NCBI RefSeq assembly: GCF_042682525.1
Contig: NZ_JBHUHP010000015.1
Location: 127,538-191,537 of the forward strand
Length of the DNA stretch: 64,000 nucleotides
Source: Blastococcus_B deserti
GTDB taxonomy: Bacteria; Actinomycetota; Actinomycetes; Mycobacteriales; Geodermatophilaceae
Direction: 5' to 3'
Made by a program: the position numbers and the translations under genes. Positions within the stretch are counted from its first letter, which is position 1. Each line of letters begins with the position of its first letter. The notes beneath the pieces were generated by a model. It made no database searches and was not told where the DNA came from. It was given only the letters and a program-made list of their open reading frames with translations. Positions 10,087 through 18,518 of the stretch are shown here, piece by piece.

Positions 10087-11289
10087 ATGAGCACCCGGGA
10101 CTTCATCGAGAAGGACTACTACGCCGCGCTGGGCGTCCCCAAGGACGCCGACGCCGCGGACATCAAGAAGGCGTACCGCAAGCTGGCGCAGGAGCTGCAC
10201 CCGGACAAGAACCCCGGCAACGCCGACGCGGAGGCGCGCTTCAAGGAGGTCTCCGAGGCCTACGACGTGCTGTCCGACCCGAAGCGGCGCGGTGAGTACG
10301 ACGAGGCACGGCGGCTGTTCGGGGCGGGCGCCCGGCCGGGCGGGTTCCCGGGCGGGTTCCCCGGAGGTGGCGGTGGCCAGCCGTTCGACCTCGGCGACCT
10401 GTTCGGCGGCACGGCCGGCGCGGGCGGCGGCCGGGGTGCCGGCGGGCTGGGCGACCTGCTCGGCGGCCTGTTCGGTGGCGCCGCCGGCGGTGGGGCGCGC
10501 GCCCGGAGCCAGGCGGCGTCCGGTCCCGCGCGCGGCCAGGACGTCGAGACCGAGGCGACGCTCTCCTTCGAGGAGGCGGCCCTCGGCGTGACCGTCCCGC
10601 TGCGGATGCAGAGCCCCGGCACGTGCCCGACCTGCAACGGCAGCGGCGCGCGGCCCGGCACCTCGCCGCACACCTGCCCCGTGTGCCAGGGCGCGGGCGT
10701 GACCAGCCGGAGCCAGGGGGCGTTCGCGTTCTCCGAGCCCTGCCGCAACTGCCGCGGCACCGGCTCGGTGGTCGACGACCCGTGTCCCACGTGTGCCGGC
10801 AACGGCGTGACCACCCAGACCCGCACCATCACGGTCCGCATCCCCGCCGGGGTCAAGGACGGCCAGCGCATCCGGCTGCCCGGCAAGGGCGCCCCCGGAC
10901 GGCGCGGTGGGCCCGCCGGTGACCTGTTCGTCGTCGTGCACGTCTCCGAGCACCCGTTGTTCGGGCGCAAGGGCGACGACATCACGCTGACCGTGCCCAT
11001 CACCTTCGCCGAGGCGGCCCTGGGGACGACGATCACGGTGCCGACCCTCGACGGCAACGTCTCGCTCAAGGTCCCGGCCGGCACCTCCAGCGGCCGGACC
11101 CTCCGCGTCCGGGGCCGGGGCATACCGGGGAAGGGCCGGTCCGGCGATCTGCTGGTGACCCTCGAGGTGGCCGTGCCCGCCCGGCTGACCCCGGCGCAGC
11201 GGAAGGTGGTCGAGGCCCTCGCCGAGGAGATGGACGAGGACCCGCGTCCGCAGATCACCGCGGCGGTGCAGGCCGGAGGTGAGCGATGA
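10087..11289 (+). CDS. dnaJ: Chaperone DnaJ (Hsp40, zinc-finger type)
   Basis: Stimulates DnaK ATPase and delivers substrates. The 400-residue protein has a J domain (DYYAALGVPKDADAADIKKAYRKLA, with the HPD motif in ELHPDKNPGN), a long Gly/Phe-rich linker (about 80-150), four zinc-binding CxxCxGxG repeats (CPTCNGSG, CPVCQGAG, CRNCRGTG, CPTCAGNG, about 180-250), and the C-terminal substrate-binding domains. It is preceded by GGAGAGGGGG and overlaps hspR by 4 bp. This is the typical actinobacterial dnaJ1 in the dnaK operon. Confidence 0.97.
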   Translation: MSTRDFIEKDYYAALGVPKDADAADIKKAYRKLAQELHPDKNPGNADAEARFKEVSEAYDVLSDPKRRGEYDEARRLFGAGARPGGFPGGFPGGGGGQPFDLGDLFGGTAGAGGGRGAGGLGDLLGGLFGGAAGGGARARSQAASGPARGQDVETEATLSFEEAALGVTVPLRMQSPGTCPTCNGSGARPGTSPHTCPVCQGAGVTSRSQGAFAFSEPCRNCRGTGSVVDDPCPTCAGNGVTTQTRTITVRIPAGVKDGQRIRLPGKGAPGRRGGPAGDLFVVVHVSEHPLFGRKGDDITLTVPITFAEAALGTTITVPTLDGNVSLKVPAGTSSGRTLRVRGRGIPGKGRSGDLLVTLEVAVPARLTPAQRKVVEALAEEMDEDPRPQITAAVQAGGER

Positions 11290-11726
11290 GCAGCACGCAC
11301 CAGGACGGGGCGCGCTCCGTGGCCGACGACGCTCCCGTCTTCGTCATCTCGGTCGCCGCCGAGCTGGCCGGCATGCACGCCCAGACGCTGCGCCAGTACG
11401 ACCGGCTGGGCCTGGTGAGCCCCGGCCGCACCCCGGGCGGCGGCCGGCGGTACAGCCCGCGGGACGTCGCACTCCTGCGCGAGGTGCAGCGCCTGTCCCA
11501 GGAGGACGGCGTGAACCTGGCCGGGATCAAGCGGATCATCGAGCTGGAGTCGCAGGTGGAGGCCCTGCAGGCCCGCGTGCGCGAGCTGCTGGAGGCCCTC
11601 GACGTGTCCGAGGCCCGGAGGATGGCTGCCGAGGCCGCCGTCCCCGCCGGCTACCGGCGTGACCTGGTGCCCCGGAGCAGGCCGGGCTCCGCGCTGGTCG
11701 TCTGGCGCCCGCGGGCCGAGCGATGA
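11286..11726 (+). CDS. hspR: Heat-shock repressor HspR (MerR family)
   Basis: Repressor of 146 residues that binds HAIR inverted repeats. The MerR-type helix-turn-helix (VFVISVAAELAGMHAQTLRQYDRLGLV, then PGRTPGGGRRYSPRDVALL) occupies residues 15-70. A coiled-coil segment (IIELESQVEALQARVRELLEAL) follows, and the tail is basic. Its position as last gene of dnaK-grpE-dnaJ-hspR is diagnostic. DnaK acts as co-repressor in Streptomyces, so chaperone titration by misfolded protein would derepress the operon. Two HAIR sites in this window, before dnaK and before clpB, are its probable targets. The start overlaps the dnaJ stop. Confidence 0.96.
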   Translation: MSSTHQDGARSVADDAPVFVISVAAELAGMHAQTLRQYDRLGLVSPGRTPGGGRRYSPRDVALLREVQRLSQEDGVNLAGIKRIIELESQVEALQARVRELLEALDVSEARRMAAEAAVPAGYRRDLVPRSRPGSALVVWRPRAER

Positions 11727-12313
11727 GCGGTCCGGCGAGCCGGACCGACCCGCACGGCACCGACCGGCCCGGCACCGACCGGCCCGGCATCGACCGGCCC
11801 GGCATCGACCGGCACGGCACCGATGCGCACGGCACCGATGCGCACGGCACCGATCCCCATGAGGCGTTCGTCCGGCTGGAGCGCGAGATCGGCCTGCTGC
11901 TGCGCCGTGCCCGCGCCATCTCCGCCCGCCTCGCCGGTGAGCTGCACCCCGACCTGGACGGCGCGGCGTACGGCCTGCTGGCCCTGCTGGAGGACGCCGG
12001 CCCGCTCCGCGCCGGCGACCTCGTGGCGCGCCTGGGGCTGGACAAGAGCACGGTCAGCCGCCAGGTGTCGCAGCTGGTCGACCTCGGCCTCGTCGCCCGC
12101 GCCCCGGACCCCGTGGACGGGCGGGCGCAGGTCCTGACCCCCTCGGCGGAGGGCTCGGCCCGGCTCGCGCGGATCCGGGAGGTGCGCCGCGCCCGCTGGG
12201 AGTCCGACCTCGGCGACTGGCCGCCCGAGGACGTCGCACAGCTGGCCGAGCTGCTGGCCCGGCTGAACCGGCTGGGCGAGGCCCGCGAGGCCGAGGTGCG
12301 GGGCACCGCCTGA
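11723..12313 (+). CDS. MarR family regulator with N-terminal pentapeptide repeats
   Basis: Winged-helix regulator of 196 residues joined to hspR by an ATGA overlap. The MarR fold starts near residue 50 (EAFVRLEREIGLLLRRARAI, GDLVARLGLDKSTVSRQVSQLVDLGLV, DPVDGRAQVLTPSAEGSARL). The first 46 residues are unusual: seven or eight copies of a five-residue unit of the form GTDRP, GIDRP or GTDAH. No MarR function needs such an extension, so it may be a recently expanded microsatellite, or the true start may lie later. Target genes are not indicated. The heat-shock operon context suggests HspR control, but MarR is not a standard member. Confidence 0.85.
   Translation: MSGPASRTDPHGTDRPGTDRPGIDRPGIDRHGTDAHGTDAHGTDPHEAFVRLEREIGLLLRRARAISARLAGELHPDLDGAAYGLLALLEDAGPLRAGDLVARLGLDKSTVSRQVSQLVDLGLVARAPDPVDGRAQVLTPSAEGSARLARIREVRRARWESDLGDWPPEDVAQLAELLARLNRLGEAREAEVRGTA
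11741..11860 (+). repeat. 15-bp tandem repeat, 8 units, coding
   Basis: Units of GGCACCGACCGGCCC and close variants run without interruption from 11756 to 11860, with one weaker unit just before. The array is a multiple of three, so copy-number change would keep the MarR frame and only lengthen or shorten its N-terminal tail. Confidence 0.9.
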
Positions 12314-12320
12314 CCCCGGC

Positions 12321-13697
12321 TCACCCGCCGGCCAGCAGCGCGAGGACCCGCCGCGCCAGGACGGTGACGCTGCTCGTGTCGCTGCCGTCCGGATCGAGCA
12401 GCGCGGCGAGGACGTCCTCCGTCAGCGAGGGCTCGACCACGGCACCGACGTTGCCGCGGAACTTCGCCACCACCTCTTCCCGGGACAACGGGGTCGCGGG
12501 ATTCCCCCGGGCGTTGCGCACCTCCGTGGACAGCGTCCGGCCGTCGGCGGTCCGCACCTCCACCCGTGCCGGGCGCTCCATCGGCAGGGCGGCGGTGTAC
12601 CGCGGGTCCTCGTGGACGGTCACCCGGCGCGCCAGCCCGGCCACCGCCGCCCGGGACAGCTGCTCCGGCAGGAAGGACCCCGCGTCCAGGACGCCGTCGG
12701 TGAGCAGGGCGGCGACGCTGTAGGGCAGCGAGAACCGGGCGTGCATGTCGGAGCGGACCTCGACCGCGTCCAGGCTCGCCGCGAAGGCGAAGGTGTGCAC
12801 GGCGACGCCGCGCACGTCCCCGCCCCGCACCCCGGACGACGAGGTGGCCGCCAGCACGGCATCGAGGGCCGGATGGATCCAGCGGGCGCAGGCGTAGGGC
12901 TTCAGATAGCTGTTGACCAGTTCCCACCGGCTGCCGAGGTCCCCGACGAGCTGCTCGACGGACAGCTCGGTGCAGACGGCGGAGTCGAACAACGCCGAGT
13001 ACGTCGCGGCGCCGTCGTCCCCGGCGCTGGAGGCCAGCTCGGACGCCAGCGCCCCGTACCAGCTGCCGAGGCCGGTCCAGACGTTGCGGACGGTGGCACC
13101 GTGCATCGGTGCGGCCAGCGTCGCCGCGAGCGGGAGCGAGGAACCGAGCAGGAACGCCCGCGACAGCTCGGCGGCGCCTCCTCCCCGGGCGAGGACCCCG
13201 GCCAGGGCGGCCGCGGCGGGTCCGTGCACGCCGTGCGGGTGCAGCCCCGGCCGCAGCGACGACGCCGTGCCACTGCGCAGCCCCACCTCGTTCGCGACGA
13301 CGAAGATCTCGAGCAGGCGCCGGTCGCTCATCCCGGTCGCCGCCGCGGCGTGCAGGAGGACCGGCAGCGAGTGCGGTGCCGGGTGCGCGGTCGGGACCGG
13401 CGGCAGCCGGTGGCCCTGGGGATGGAAGGACCCGCCCGAGTCGGCGTCCAGCCACGTCGCGGCCGTACCGAGGGTGAGCAGCAGGCCGAACGGCACCGGA
13501 CCGGCCTCGGCCCCGTCGGCGACCGCGCGGGACAGCTCCCGCACCGGCGGGTACCGCAGGCCGCCGAGCAGCGCGCCGAGGGTGTCGACGAGCAGCAGCC
13601 GGGCGAAACCGACGACGTCCTCGGGGACGTCGTCCAGCCGCGTTCCGGCGGCGAAGCGCCCGATCGCTGCCACCTGGGCGTCGCCGAGGGCCGTCAC
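12321..13697 (-). CDS. MmgE/PrpD family protein (copy 1, last gene of the leftward operon)
   Basis: 458-residue member of the MmgE/PrpD superfamily, whose known members are 2-methylcitrate dehydratase, cis-aconitate decarboxylase and iminodisuccinate epimerase. The helical domain carries a divergent first motif (FHPQGHRLPPVPTAHPAPHSLPV instead of the usual DFDDTH...HP), then TVRNVWTGLGSWYGAL, and the lid region has SYLKPYACARWIHPALDAV with the conserved Lys and His. The C-terminal alpha/beta domain includes FSLPYSVAALLTDG. The missing Asp pair in the first motif suggests a different reaction from PrpD. The GTG start has GGGGAGG and overlaps the LLM gene by 4 bp. It ends 7 bp from the convergent marR gene. 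Confidence 0.85.
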   Translation of the reverse strand: MTALGDAQVAAIGRFAAGTRLDDVPEDVVGFARLLLVDTLGALLGGLRYPPVRELSRAVADGAEAGPVPFGLLLTLGTAATWLDADSGGSFHPQGHRLPPVPTAHPAPHSLPVLLHAAAATGMSDRRLLEIFVVANEVGLRSGTASSLRPGLHPHGVHGPAAAALAGVLARGGGAAELSRAFLLGSSLPLAATLAAPMHGATVRNVWTGLGSWYGALASELASSAGDDGAATYSALFDSAVCTELSVEQLVGDLGSRWELVNSYLKPYACARWIHPALDAVLAATSSSGVRGGDVRGVAVHTFAFAASLDAVEVRSDMHARFSLPYSVAALLTDGVLDAGSFLPEQLSRAAVAGLARRVTVHEDPRYTAALPMERPARVEVRTADGRTLSTEVRNARGNPATPLSREEVVAKFRGNVGAVVEPSLTEDVLAALLDPDGSDTSSVTVLARRVLALLAGG

Positions 13698-14656
13698 CGG
13701 TGTTCCTCCCCGTCCCCGAGGCCGTGCCGCACCGCGCCGACCAGCTCGGGTAGCCGCTCGAGGGTCCCGGGGAGGGCGCCGGCCAGCACCACGCCGGTCG
13801 CGCCGAGGCCCGCCAGCGGCCGGATCCGGGCGGCGATGCGGCCCGGGTCGCCGGTGAGGACGAACCGGTCGCGCACCAGCCCGTCCGCCTCGGTCCGGGC
13901 CCCGCCGCGCGCTCCGGCGGAACCGTGCCGTGCGTAGTCGTGCGACTCGGCCACCGCCCGGACGGCGTCCAGCTCCTTCCCGGAGACGCCGTACCACTCG
14001 GGCGCCGCGACGATCCGCATGGCGCACGACCCCAGCAGGGGATCGGTCGCGGTGGCCGCCTCCGCCTCGGACGAGGTCGGCGTGGCCCGGAGGAACAGCC
14101 ACACGGTGGCGTCGGCAGCGTGCTCGCGCGCGAGCCGGACCGCGCGGGCCACCACCCCGGGGTCCACGCCGACGTCGACCAGCACCCCGCCGAGGGCCGC
14201 CGCGGTCGCGGCGATGGTCCGCGGGCCCGACGCGGCACCCAGGATCCGGCCCGGTGCGACGGGCGCGCCGTCGTCCGTGGTCAGCGCGGCGCGCAGGGAC
14301 GCCAGCGCGGCGGTGTGGTCCCGGAGCGGAGGCATCGGGAGGCCCTCGTTGCGCACCGAGCTCTCCCCGCGCCCGACGACGGCGAAGGCCCGCCCCGGAT
14401 GGCGGAGCTCCAGCGTGCGGAGGGCGCCGGCGACGGTGGCGGGATGACGGAGGCCCAGGCTGGCCACGCACGGTCCGGCCAGCCCGGCCGCGGTCGCGTC
14501 CAGGATCCGCTGGGTCTCGACGAAGCCGTCGGCGAACAGCCGCGGGCTGTCGAGCAGGCCCACGCCGTCGACTCCTCCGGCCAGCGCACGCGCGGCGCTC
14601 CGCACGGGGTCCGGCCCGTGCCAGGGCGCGGCGATGTTGAGCAGCAGCGCGGTCAT
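13694..14656 (-). CDS. LLM class flavin-dependent oxidoreductase (short form)
   Basis: Luciferase-like TIM-barrel protein of 320 residues. It shows the family layout: MTALLLNIAAPWHGPDP at the first strand, RHPATVAGALRTLELRHPGRAFAVVGRGES in the middle, GRILGAASGPRTIAATAAALGGVLVDVGVDP, and the C-terminal RFVLTGDPGRIAARIRPLAGLGATGVVLA. Members use reduced FMN or F420 and often oxygenate or reduce small metabolites. The pyridoxamine-oxidase-like protein encoded three genes upstream could be a flavin/F420 partner; that is inference. It overlaps both neighbours by 4 bp, so it is part of the long operon. Substrate unknown. Confidence 0.85.
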   Translation of the reverse strand: MTALLLNIAAPWHGPDPVRSAARALAGGVDGVGLLDSPRLFADGFVETQRILDATAAGLAGPCVASLGLRHPATVAGALRTLELRHPGRAFAVVGRGESSVRNEGLPMPPLRDHTAALASLRAALTTDDGAPVAPGRILGAASGPRTIAATAAALGGVLVDVGVDPGVVARAVRLAREHAADATVWLFLRATPTSSEAEAATATDPLLGSCAMRIVAAPEWYGVSGKELDAVRAVAESHDYARHGSAGARGGARTEADGLVRDRFVLTGDPGRIAARIRPLAGLGATGVVLAGALPGTLERLPELVGAVRHGLGDGEEHR

Positions 14657-15348
14657 GCCAGCCCGGCCAGGAGACCGCCGGCGTGGGAGCCCGTCCGCGC
14701 CGGAACCGGCGCGCCGCCGGAGGGGTCAGCGGGCAGCCCTCCCGCGGGCCGGCCGATGACCGTGGACACCGTGTGCGTCAGGGCACCGGGCATCCCGGTG
14801 AGACCGGCGCCCAGCACCCGGGGGGCCAGCCACCCGGCGGCGAGGCAGTGGCCGGCCCGCAGGCCGGCCTCCCGCGCGGTGCCGCCGACCGGTGGGGCGA
14901 CGACCATGAGGGCGGCCGCGACGTCGAGCACCGGCCCGAGGCCGGACGGGTCCGTCCCGCCCGCCACGGCGGCGCACGCCGCGGCCGCGACGACGCCGAT
15001 CGTGGGGGAGGCGGTCACCGCGCCGTCCCCGATGACGCCGGGCAACCCGGCGGCCACGGCCCGGCCCACGGCCACCGCCCGGTCGACGTCGGCCGCGTCC
15101 GCGTCCGGTGGCGCCGCCGCCAGGGCGACGAGCACCAGGCCGTCGTCCTCCGGTGCGGCCGCGTGGTGCAGCCGGGCGCCGTTCCAGAGCAGGGCCGGGT
15201 AGGCGGCGGCACGCAGCCCCGTGCCGAGCAGCGGCAACGGGGCGGCGGGCGCGGCGATCGCCTCCGCCCACGCCCGCAGCTCCGGAGGGACCGGCGCCGA
15301 GGCGAGGCCGGCCAGCCGGGCCAGGGCCGGGTCCAGCGACCCGGTCAG
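14653..15348 (-). CDS. Half-size MmgE/PrpD-like helical protein, no standard start codon
   Basis: 231 residues of Ala/Gly-rich helical sequence resembling only the N-terminal all-alpha domain of MmgE/PrpD (AVTASPTIGVVAAAACAAVAG, TAREAGLRAGHCLAAGWLAPRVLGAG, GALTHTVSTVIGRPAGGLP). It lacks the DDTH and K...H motifs and the C-terminal domain. The frame has no ATG, GTG or TTG near the end of the previous gene; the only codon coupled to that stop is CTG (CTGA overlap), used here provisionally. It may be a shrunken paralogue acting as a partner subunit, or a decaying gene. Coding is supported by the continuous operon packing and codon pattern. Confidence 0.6.
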   Translation of the reverse strand: MTGSLDPALARLAGLASAPVPPELRAWAEAIAAPAAPLPLLGTGLRAAAYPALLWNGARLHHAAAPEDDGLVLVALAAAPPDADAADVDRAVAVGRAVAAGLPGVIGDGAVTASPTIGVVAAAACAAVAGGTDPSGLGPVLDVAAALMVVAPPVGGTAREAGLRAGHCLAAGWLAPRVLGAGLTGMPGALTHTVSTVIGRPAGGLPADPSGGAPVPARTGSHAGGLLAGLA

Positions 15349-15698
15349 CGGGTGACCTCCGTGCTCTCCGTCACCACGTAGAACTTGAAGTCCGTCCGCC
15401 CCGCGGGGCCCCGCTCGGCCGGGATGGGGTTCTCCCGGAACCAGGCCAGGTAGTTCTCGTAGGCGGTCTCGTCGGCGTAGTGCATCTCGGCGATCCGGTA
15501 GAACGTGTAGCCCACCGGGACGTCCGCGGTCGCACCGGACGCCTGGCGCACCGGGCGCAGGACCTTGTTGAAGACGATCCGGTCCAGGTACGGGTTGGCC
15601 AGCAGGTCGGGGGCGTGCACGTCGAACAGCCACTCCTCGTACTCCTCGGGGGTGACGCCCGGCGCGATCTCGTAACCGAGGATGGTCTTGATGGTCAT
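15345..15698 (-). CDS. EthD-like dimeric alpha/beta barrel protein
   Basis: Small protein of 117 residues with a ferredoxin-like fold pattern: TIKTILGYEIAPGVTPEEYEEWLFDVHAPDLLANPYLDRI, then GYTFYRIAEMHYADETAYENYLAWF, then DFKFYVVTEST. The EEY..W..DVHAP..L..P segment is typical of EthD and related barrel proteins, which act as accessory enzymes or stabilise unstable intermediates in oxidative catabolism. ATG with GGGAGAA upstream; the start overlaps the stop of the preceding PNPOx-like gene. The precise reaction is unknown. The operon position beside two flavin-type proteins suggests a role in an oxygenation step. Confidence 0.7.
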   Translation of the reverse strand: MTIKTILGYEIAPGVTPEEYEEWLFDVHAPDLLANPYLDRIVFNKVLRPVRQASGATADVPVGYTFYRIAEMHYADETAYENYLAWFRENPIPAERGPAGRTDFKFYVVTESTEVTR

Positions 15699-16279
15699 GG
15701 TTCTCCCTGGGGTGTACCGACCTGGGGTGGACCGACCAGTCCGGTCCGGTCGGGTGGGGTGAGGGTCCAGTCGAAGGACTGCGCGCCCGTGCCGAAGCCC
15801 TCCAGGCGCACGCGGTAGGGCTCGAGGTGGACGCCGGTGAGGTCGGCGAGCACCTGGTCGGCATCGCGCAGCGGCGCGCGGGTGAAGCCCTGGGCCCGCT
15901 GCCGGGCGACGTGCCGGGAGTAGCAGGCGACCGTCGCCTGTTCGTCCATGAACCGGGCGGTCCCGCGGACGAACACCGCCCGGGGCGGCAGCCGCCCGAT
16001 GTCGAAGACGTGGGGGCGCTCGTTCGTCGCCCCGGGAGCGGGGTCGCCCACCCACGTCACGAGCGCCCGGGGATCCCGGCGCAGCTGGGCCAGCCGCGCG
16101 TGGCTGCGCCGCTGGACGAGGTCGACCGACCAGTCGTCGTTCAGGAACGCCGTCATCGAGCGCCCGACCGGGAAGCCGTGCCGGTCGATCGTCGTCACCT
16201 GGGCGAAGCCCGCCTCCTCGTGCACGAAGGCCAGGGCGGCCGCCAGCACCGCGGGCGGGACCGCCGCGGGCCCGGTCAC
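15695..16279 (-). CDS. Pyridoxamine 5'-phosphate oxidase-like (split-barrel flavoprotein)
   Basis: 194-residue split-barrel protein. The core AGFAQVTTIDRHGFPVGRSMTAFLNDD-type strand order, RRDPRALVTWVGDP and AVFVRGTARFMDEQ fit PNPOx-like flavin- or F420-binding proteins rather than true PdxH. The C-terminus has LEPYRVRLEGFGTGAQSFDWTL. A GTG start with GCAGGAGG upstream overlaps the DUF3891 gene. It probably binds FMN or F420 and could supply or accept electrons for the LLM-class enzyme of the same operon. Family placement is good; substrate is not known. Confidence 0.8.
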   Translation of the reverse strand: MTGPAAVPPAVLAAALAFVHEEAGFAQVTTIDRHGFPVGRSMTAFLNDDWSVDLVQRRSHARLAQLRRDPRALVTWVGDPAPGATNERPHVFDIGRLPPRAVFVRGTARFMDEQATVACYSRHVARQRAQGFTRAPLRDADQVLADLTGVHLEPYRVRLEGFGTGAQSFDWTLTPPDRTGLVGPPQVGTPQGEP

Positions 16280-17160
16280 GGCGCCTCCTGCGGAGACGGC
16301 ACCAGGCGCCACGCAACGGCGTCCGTCGGGGTGGTCCGTACGCGCTCGGCCACCTCGGCGGAGCTCCACGGCCGGTCGGGGACGACGGTGTGCTCGACCT
16401 GCACCTCCACCGGCGCCCTGAAGGGGAAGGGGCTCAGGGTGACCTCGCCCGGGGACCGCACCGCGGCCGTGACCGCGATCCTCGGGCCGCCGGGGCGGGT
16501 GCCGACGGCCGGCAGCAGCACGTCCTCGACGGCGTGCTCGACCCTGCGCAGCTGCGGGCCCCACGGCACGGGCGCCGATCCCGGGCCCTCCTCGTCCGCC
16601 GGGGTGACCGCGAGGTAGAGCGAGAGCAGGTCCCACAGCTGGAGCAGCTCGTAGTTGTGCCAGAGCTCGGTCTCGAAGAGCGCGCGGGGCCGGTTCTCGG
16701 TCCACGCCCGCTGCTTCGCGTCGATCCAGCGCCGCTCCTCCTCGGCGACCACCTCGTCCTGCAGGCGGCGGTCCTCCTCGCTGCGGCCCACCCGGGCCGC
16801 CGCGCCGGGCGCCGACCAGCGGCCCCGGTACAGGCCCGTCCAGTGCATGCCGACCAGCACTCCGGCGTACACGTCGGCGAGGGAGACGCGCTCGACCCCC
16901 TGGCGGTAGAGCCGGATGTGCTCGCCGGCGTCTATGTCGGTGAAGTGCAGCGGACGCCGCTCCGCCTCGTCGAAGAGCACACGGGCGTCCCACGCGCGCC
17001 AGCCGTCGTCGTGGCGGGCGGCGGCGGTGCGCACCGGTCCGAGCGGGGTCGGGGCGGAGAAGGTGCCGTTGCCCCACGCGGCGGCGAGCTCGCCCGCCAC
17101 GCGACCGTGCTCCACCTGCTGCACCAGCCGCAGGGCGCCGCCGCGCCGGGTCACGATCAC
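16276..17160 (-). CDS. DUF3891 family protein
   Basis: 294 residues matching DUF3891: VTRRGGALRLVQQVEHGRVAGELAAAWGNG at the N-terminus, RHDDGWRAWD, and a helical centre with HWTGLYRGR, EERRWIDAKQRAW and YELLQLWDLLSLYLA. His and Asp residues in QVEHGRVA, ARHDDGW, LWHNYELLQLWD recall metal-dependent HD-like active sites, but no activity is established for the family. A GTG start overlaps the upstream PrpD stop (GTGA). Being inside a catabolic operon hints that it is an enzyme for an intermediate of the pathway, perhaps a hydrolase; that is inference. Confidence 0.8.
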   Translation of the reverse strand: MIVTRRGGALRLVQQVEHGRVAGELAAAWGNGTFSAPTPLGPVRTAAARHDDGWRAWDARVLFDEAERRPLHFTDIDAGEHIRLYRQGVERVSLADVYAGVLVGMHWTGLYRGRWSAPGAAARVGRSEEDRRLQDEVVAEEERRWIDAKQRAWTENRPRALFETELWHNYELLQLWDLLSLYLAVTPADEEGPGSAPVPWGPQLRRVEHAVEDVLLPAVGTRPGGPRIAVTAAVRSPGEVTLSPFPFRAPVEVQVEHTVVPDRPWSSAEVAERVRTTPTDAVAWRLVPSPQEAP

Positions 17161-18518
17161 CGGATCCCCCTGGCGGCCCGGCGCAGCGCCGTGCCGACGT
17201 CCCGCGCCCGGCCGCCCACGGCGAGCGCGTGGACCGCCGAGAGGACGTCGCCCCCGGACGTCCCGAAGCGGGCGGTGAGCAGGCGGCCGGCCTTGCCGGC
17301 GAGCTCGGCGCGGGAGAACGCCCGGTCCGCGTCCCCCCGGGGCCGGTCCGCCGAGGCGCTCCGCTCGCTGCCGTCCGCGAGCACGACCCGCACGCGGGCG
17401 GGCCGGCCGGCCGGGTACCCCTCGTCCAGCGCGGGGTCGTGGACGACCCGCACCCGCCGGGCCAGATCGACGACGTCGGGCGAGGTGACCGTCGCGTCGG
17501 TCATCGTGGTCTCGTCCAGCCGACCCGTCACCAGCGCCACGGCGACCGACGTCGGCACGCTGAAGCGGGCGGCGAGCTCTCCGTCCGCGACGGCGGCGAA
17601 CGCCGCCGCCCCGGCCGACACCCGGACCTCCACGTCCCGCACGTCCCCGCCGCGCACGCCCTGGTCCAGCAGATCGGCGACGGCGTCGTTCACCCCGTGC
17701 AGGTGGGCGCAGGTGGGGTGGGCCTTCACGTAGCCGCCCAGCACCTCGTGCCCGCCCCAGCGGCCGTCGACCCCGAGGACCTCCGGGTCCCACGCCCGGG
17801 CCGCGACGGCGCCCAGGTGGCGGTCGAGCGAGCCGGCCCCGGGTTCCAGTCCGGCCACGGCCGCGATCCCGAGGCTCGTGCCGAGCTGGACCGAGGCGCC
17901 GAGGAACACGTGCGAGCCCGTCCGCCCGGCGAACACGGTGGCGGCGTCGGTGAGCAGGACGGCGGCCGCCGAGAGCTCGAGCGCCCGCCGGGCCGCCGCC
18001 GCGTCGCCGGGGGCGAGCAGGCGCGCCACGGCGGCGGAGACCGCGACCTGACCCCACGTGCCGATGTCGTGCACGCCGTCGGGCGTGCCGCCCATCGCCC
18101 GGCCGATCCGGACGCCGGCCTCGTACCCGGCGAGGGCGGCGGAGAGCGCCTCGGAGCCGTCGGCGTCGCGCTCCTCCGCCAGGGCGAGGACCGCAGGGAC
18201 GACGTGGGAGGCGGGGTGGCCACGGGCGAGCCGGTGACCGTCCTGGAGCTGGTCGGCGGCCGCCGCGGAGGCGTTGAGGAAGGCGGCGACCGACGACGGC
18301 CAGCCGCGGGCGGAGCCGACGACGGTCGAGGCGCCCTCCGGCGCGACGGCATGCTCCTCGACGAGGCGGACGAGCTCCGGCCGGCCCGACCCCAGCGCCG
18401 CCACGGCGACGCAGTCGGCCACCAGGTCGGCGACGCGGTCGCGGACGGCCGCCGGGGAGTCCGGCCACGACGTGGCGGCGACGGCCCGGGCGAGGGCCGC
18501 GACCGGCCCGCCGGTCAC
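17157..18518 (-). CDS. MmgE/PrpD family protein (copy 2)
   Basis: 453 residues. First motif is QLQDGHRLARGHPASHVVPAVLALAEE, i.e. QDGH in place of DDTH but with the downstream HP retained. The central segment normally rich in basic residues is replaced by GRTGSHVFLGASVQLGTSLGIAAVAG, the most divergent in the set. The lid motif GYVKAHPTCAHLHGVNDAV keeps Lys and His. The C-terminal domain has RFSVPTSVAVALVTGRLDE. The GTG start overlaps copy 3 by GTGA. The changes suggest a substrate or reaction distinct from copies 3 and 4, with which it is tandem. Confidence 0.86.
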   Translation of the reverse strand: MTGGPVAALARAVAATSWPDSPAAVRDRVADLVADCVAVAALGSGRPELVRLVEEHAVAPEGASTVVGSARGWPSSVAAFLNASAAAADQLQDGHRLARGHPASHVVPAVLALAEERDADGSEALSAALAGYEAGVRIGRAMGGTPDGVHDIGTWGQVAVSAAVARLLAPGDAAAARRALELSAAAVLLTDAATVFAGRTGSHVFLGASVQLGTSLGIAAVAGLEPGAGSLDRHLGAVAARAWDPEVLGVDGRWGGHEVLGGYVKAHPTCAHLHGVNDAVADLLDQGVRGGDVRDVEVRVSAGAAAFAAVADGELAARFSVPTSVAVALVTGRLDETTMTDATVTSPDVVDLARRVRVVHDPALDEGYPAGRPARVRVVLADGSERSASADRPRGDADRAFSRAELAGKAGRLLTARFGTSGGDVLSAVHALAVGGRARDVGTALRRAARGIR

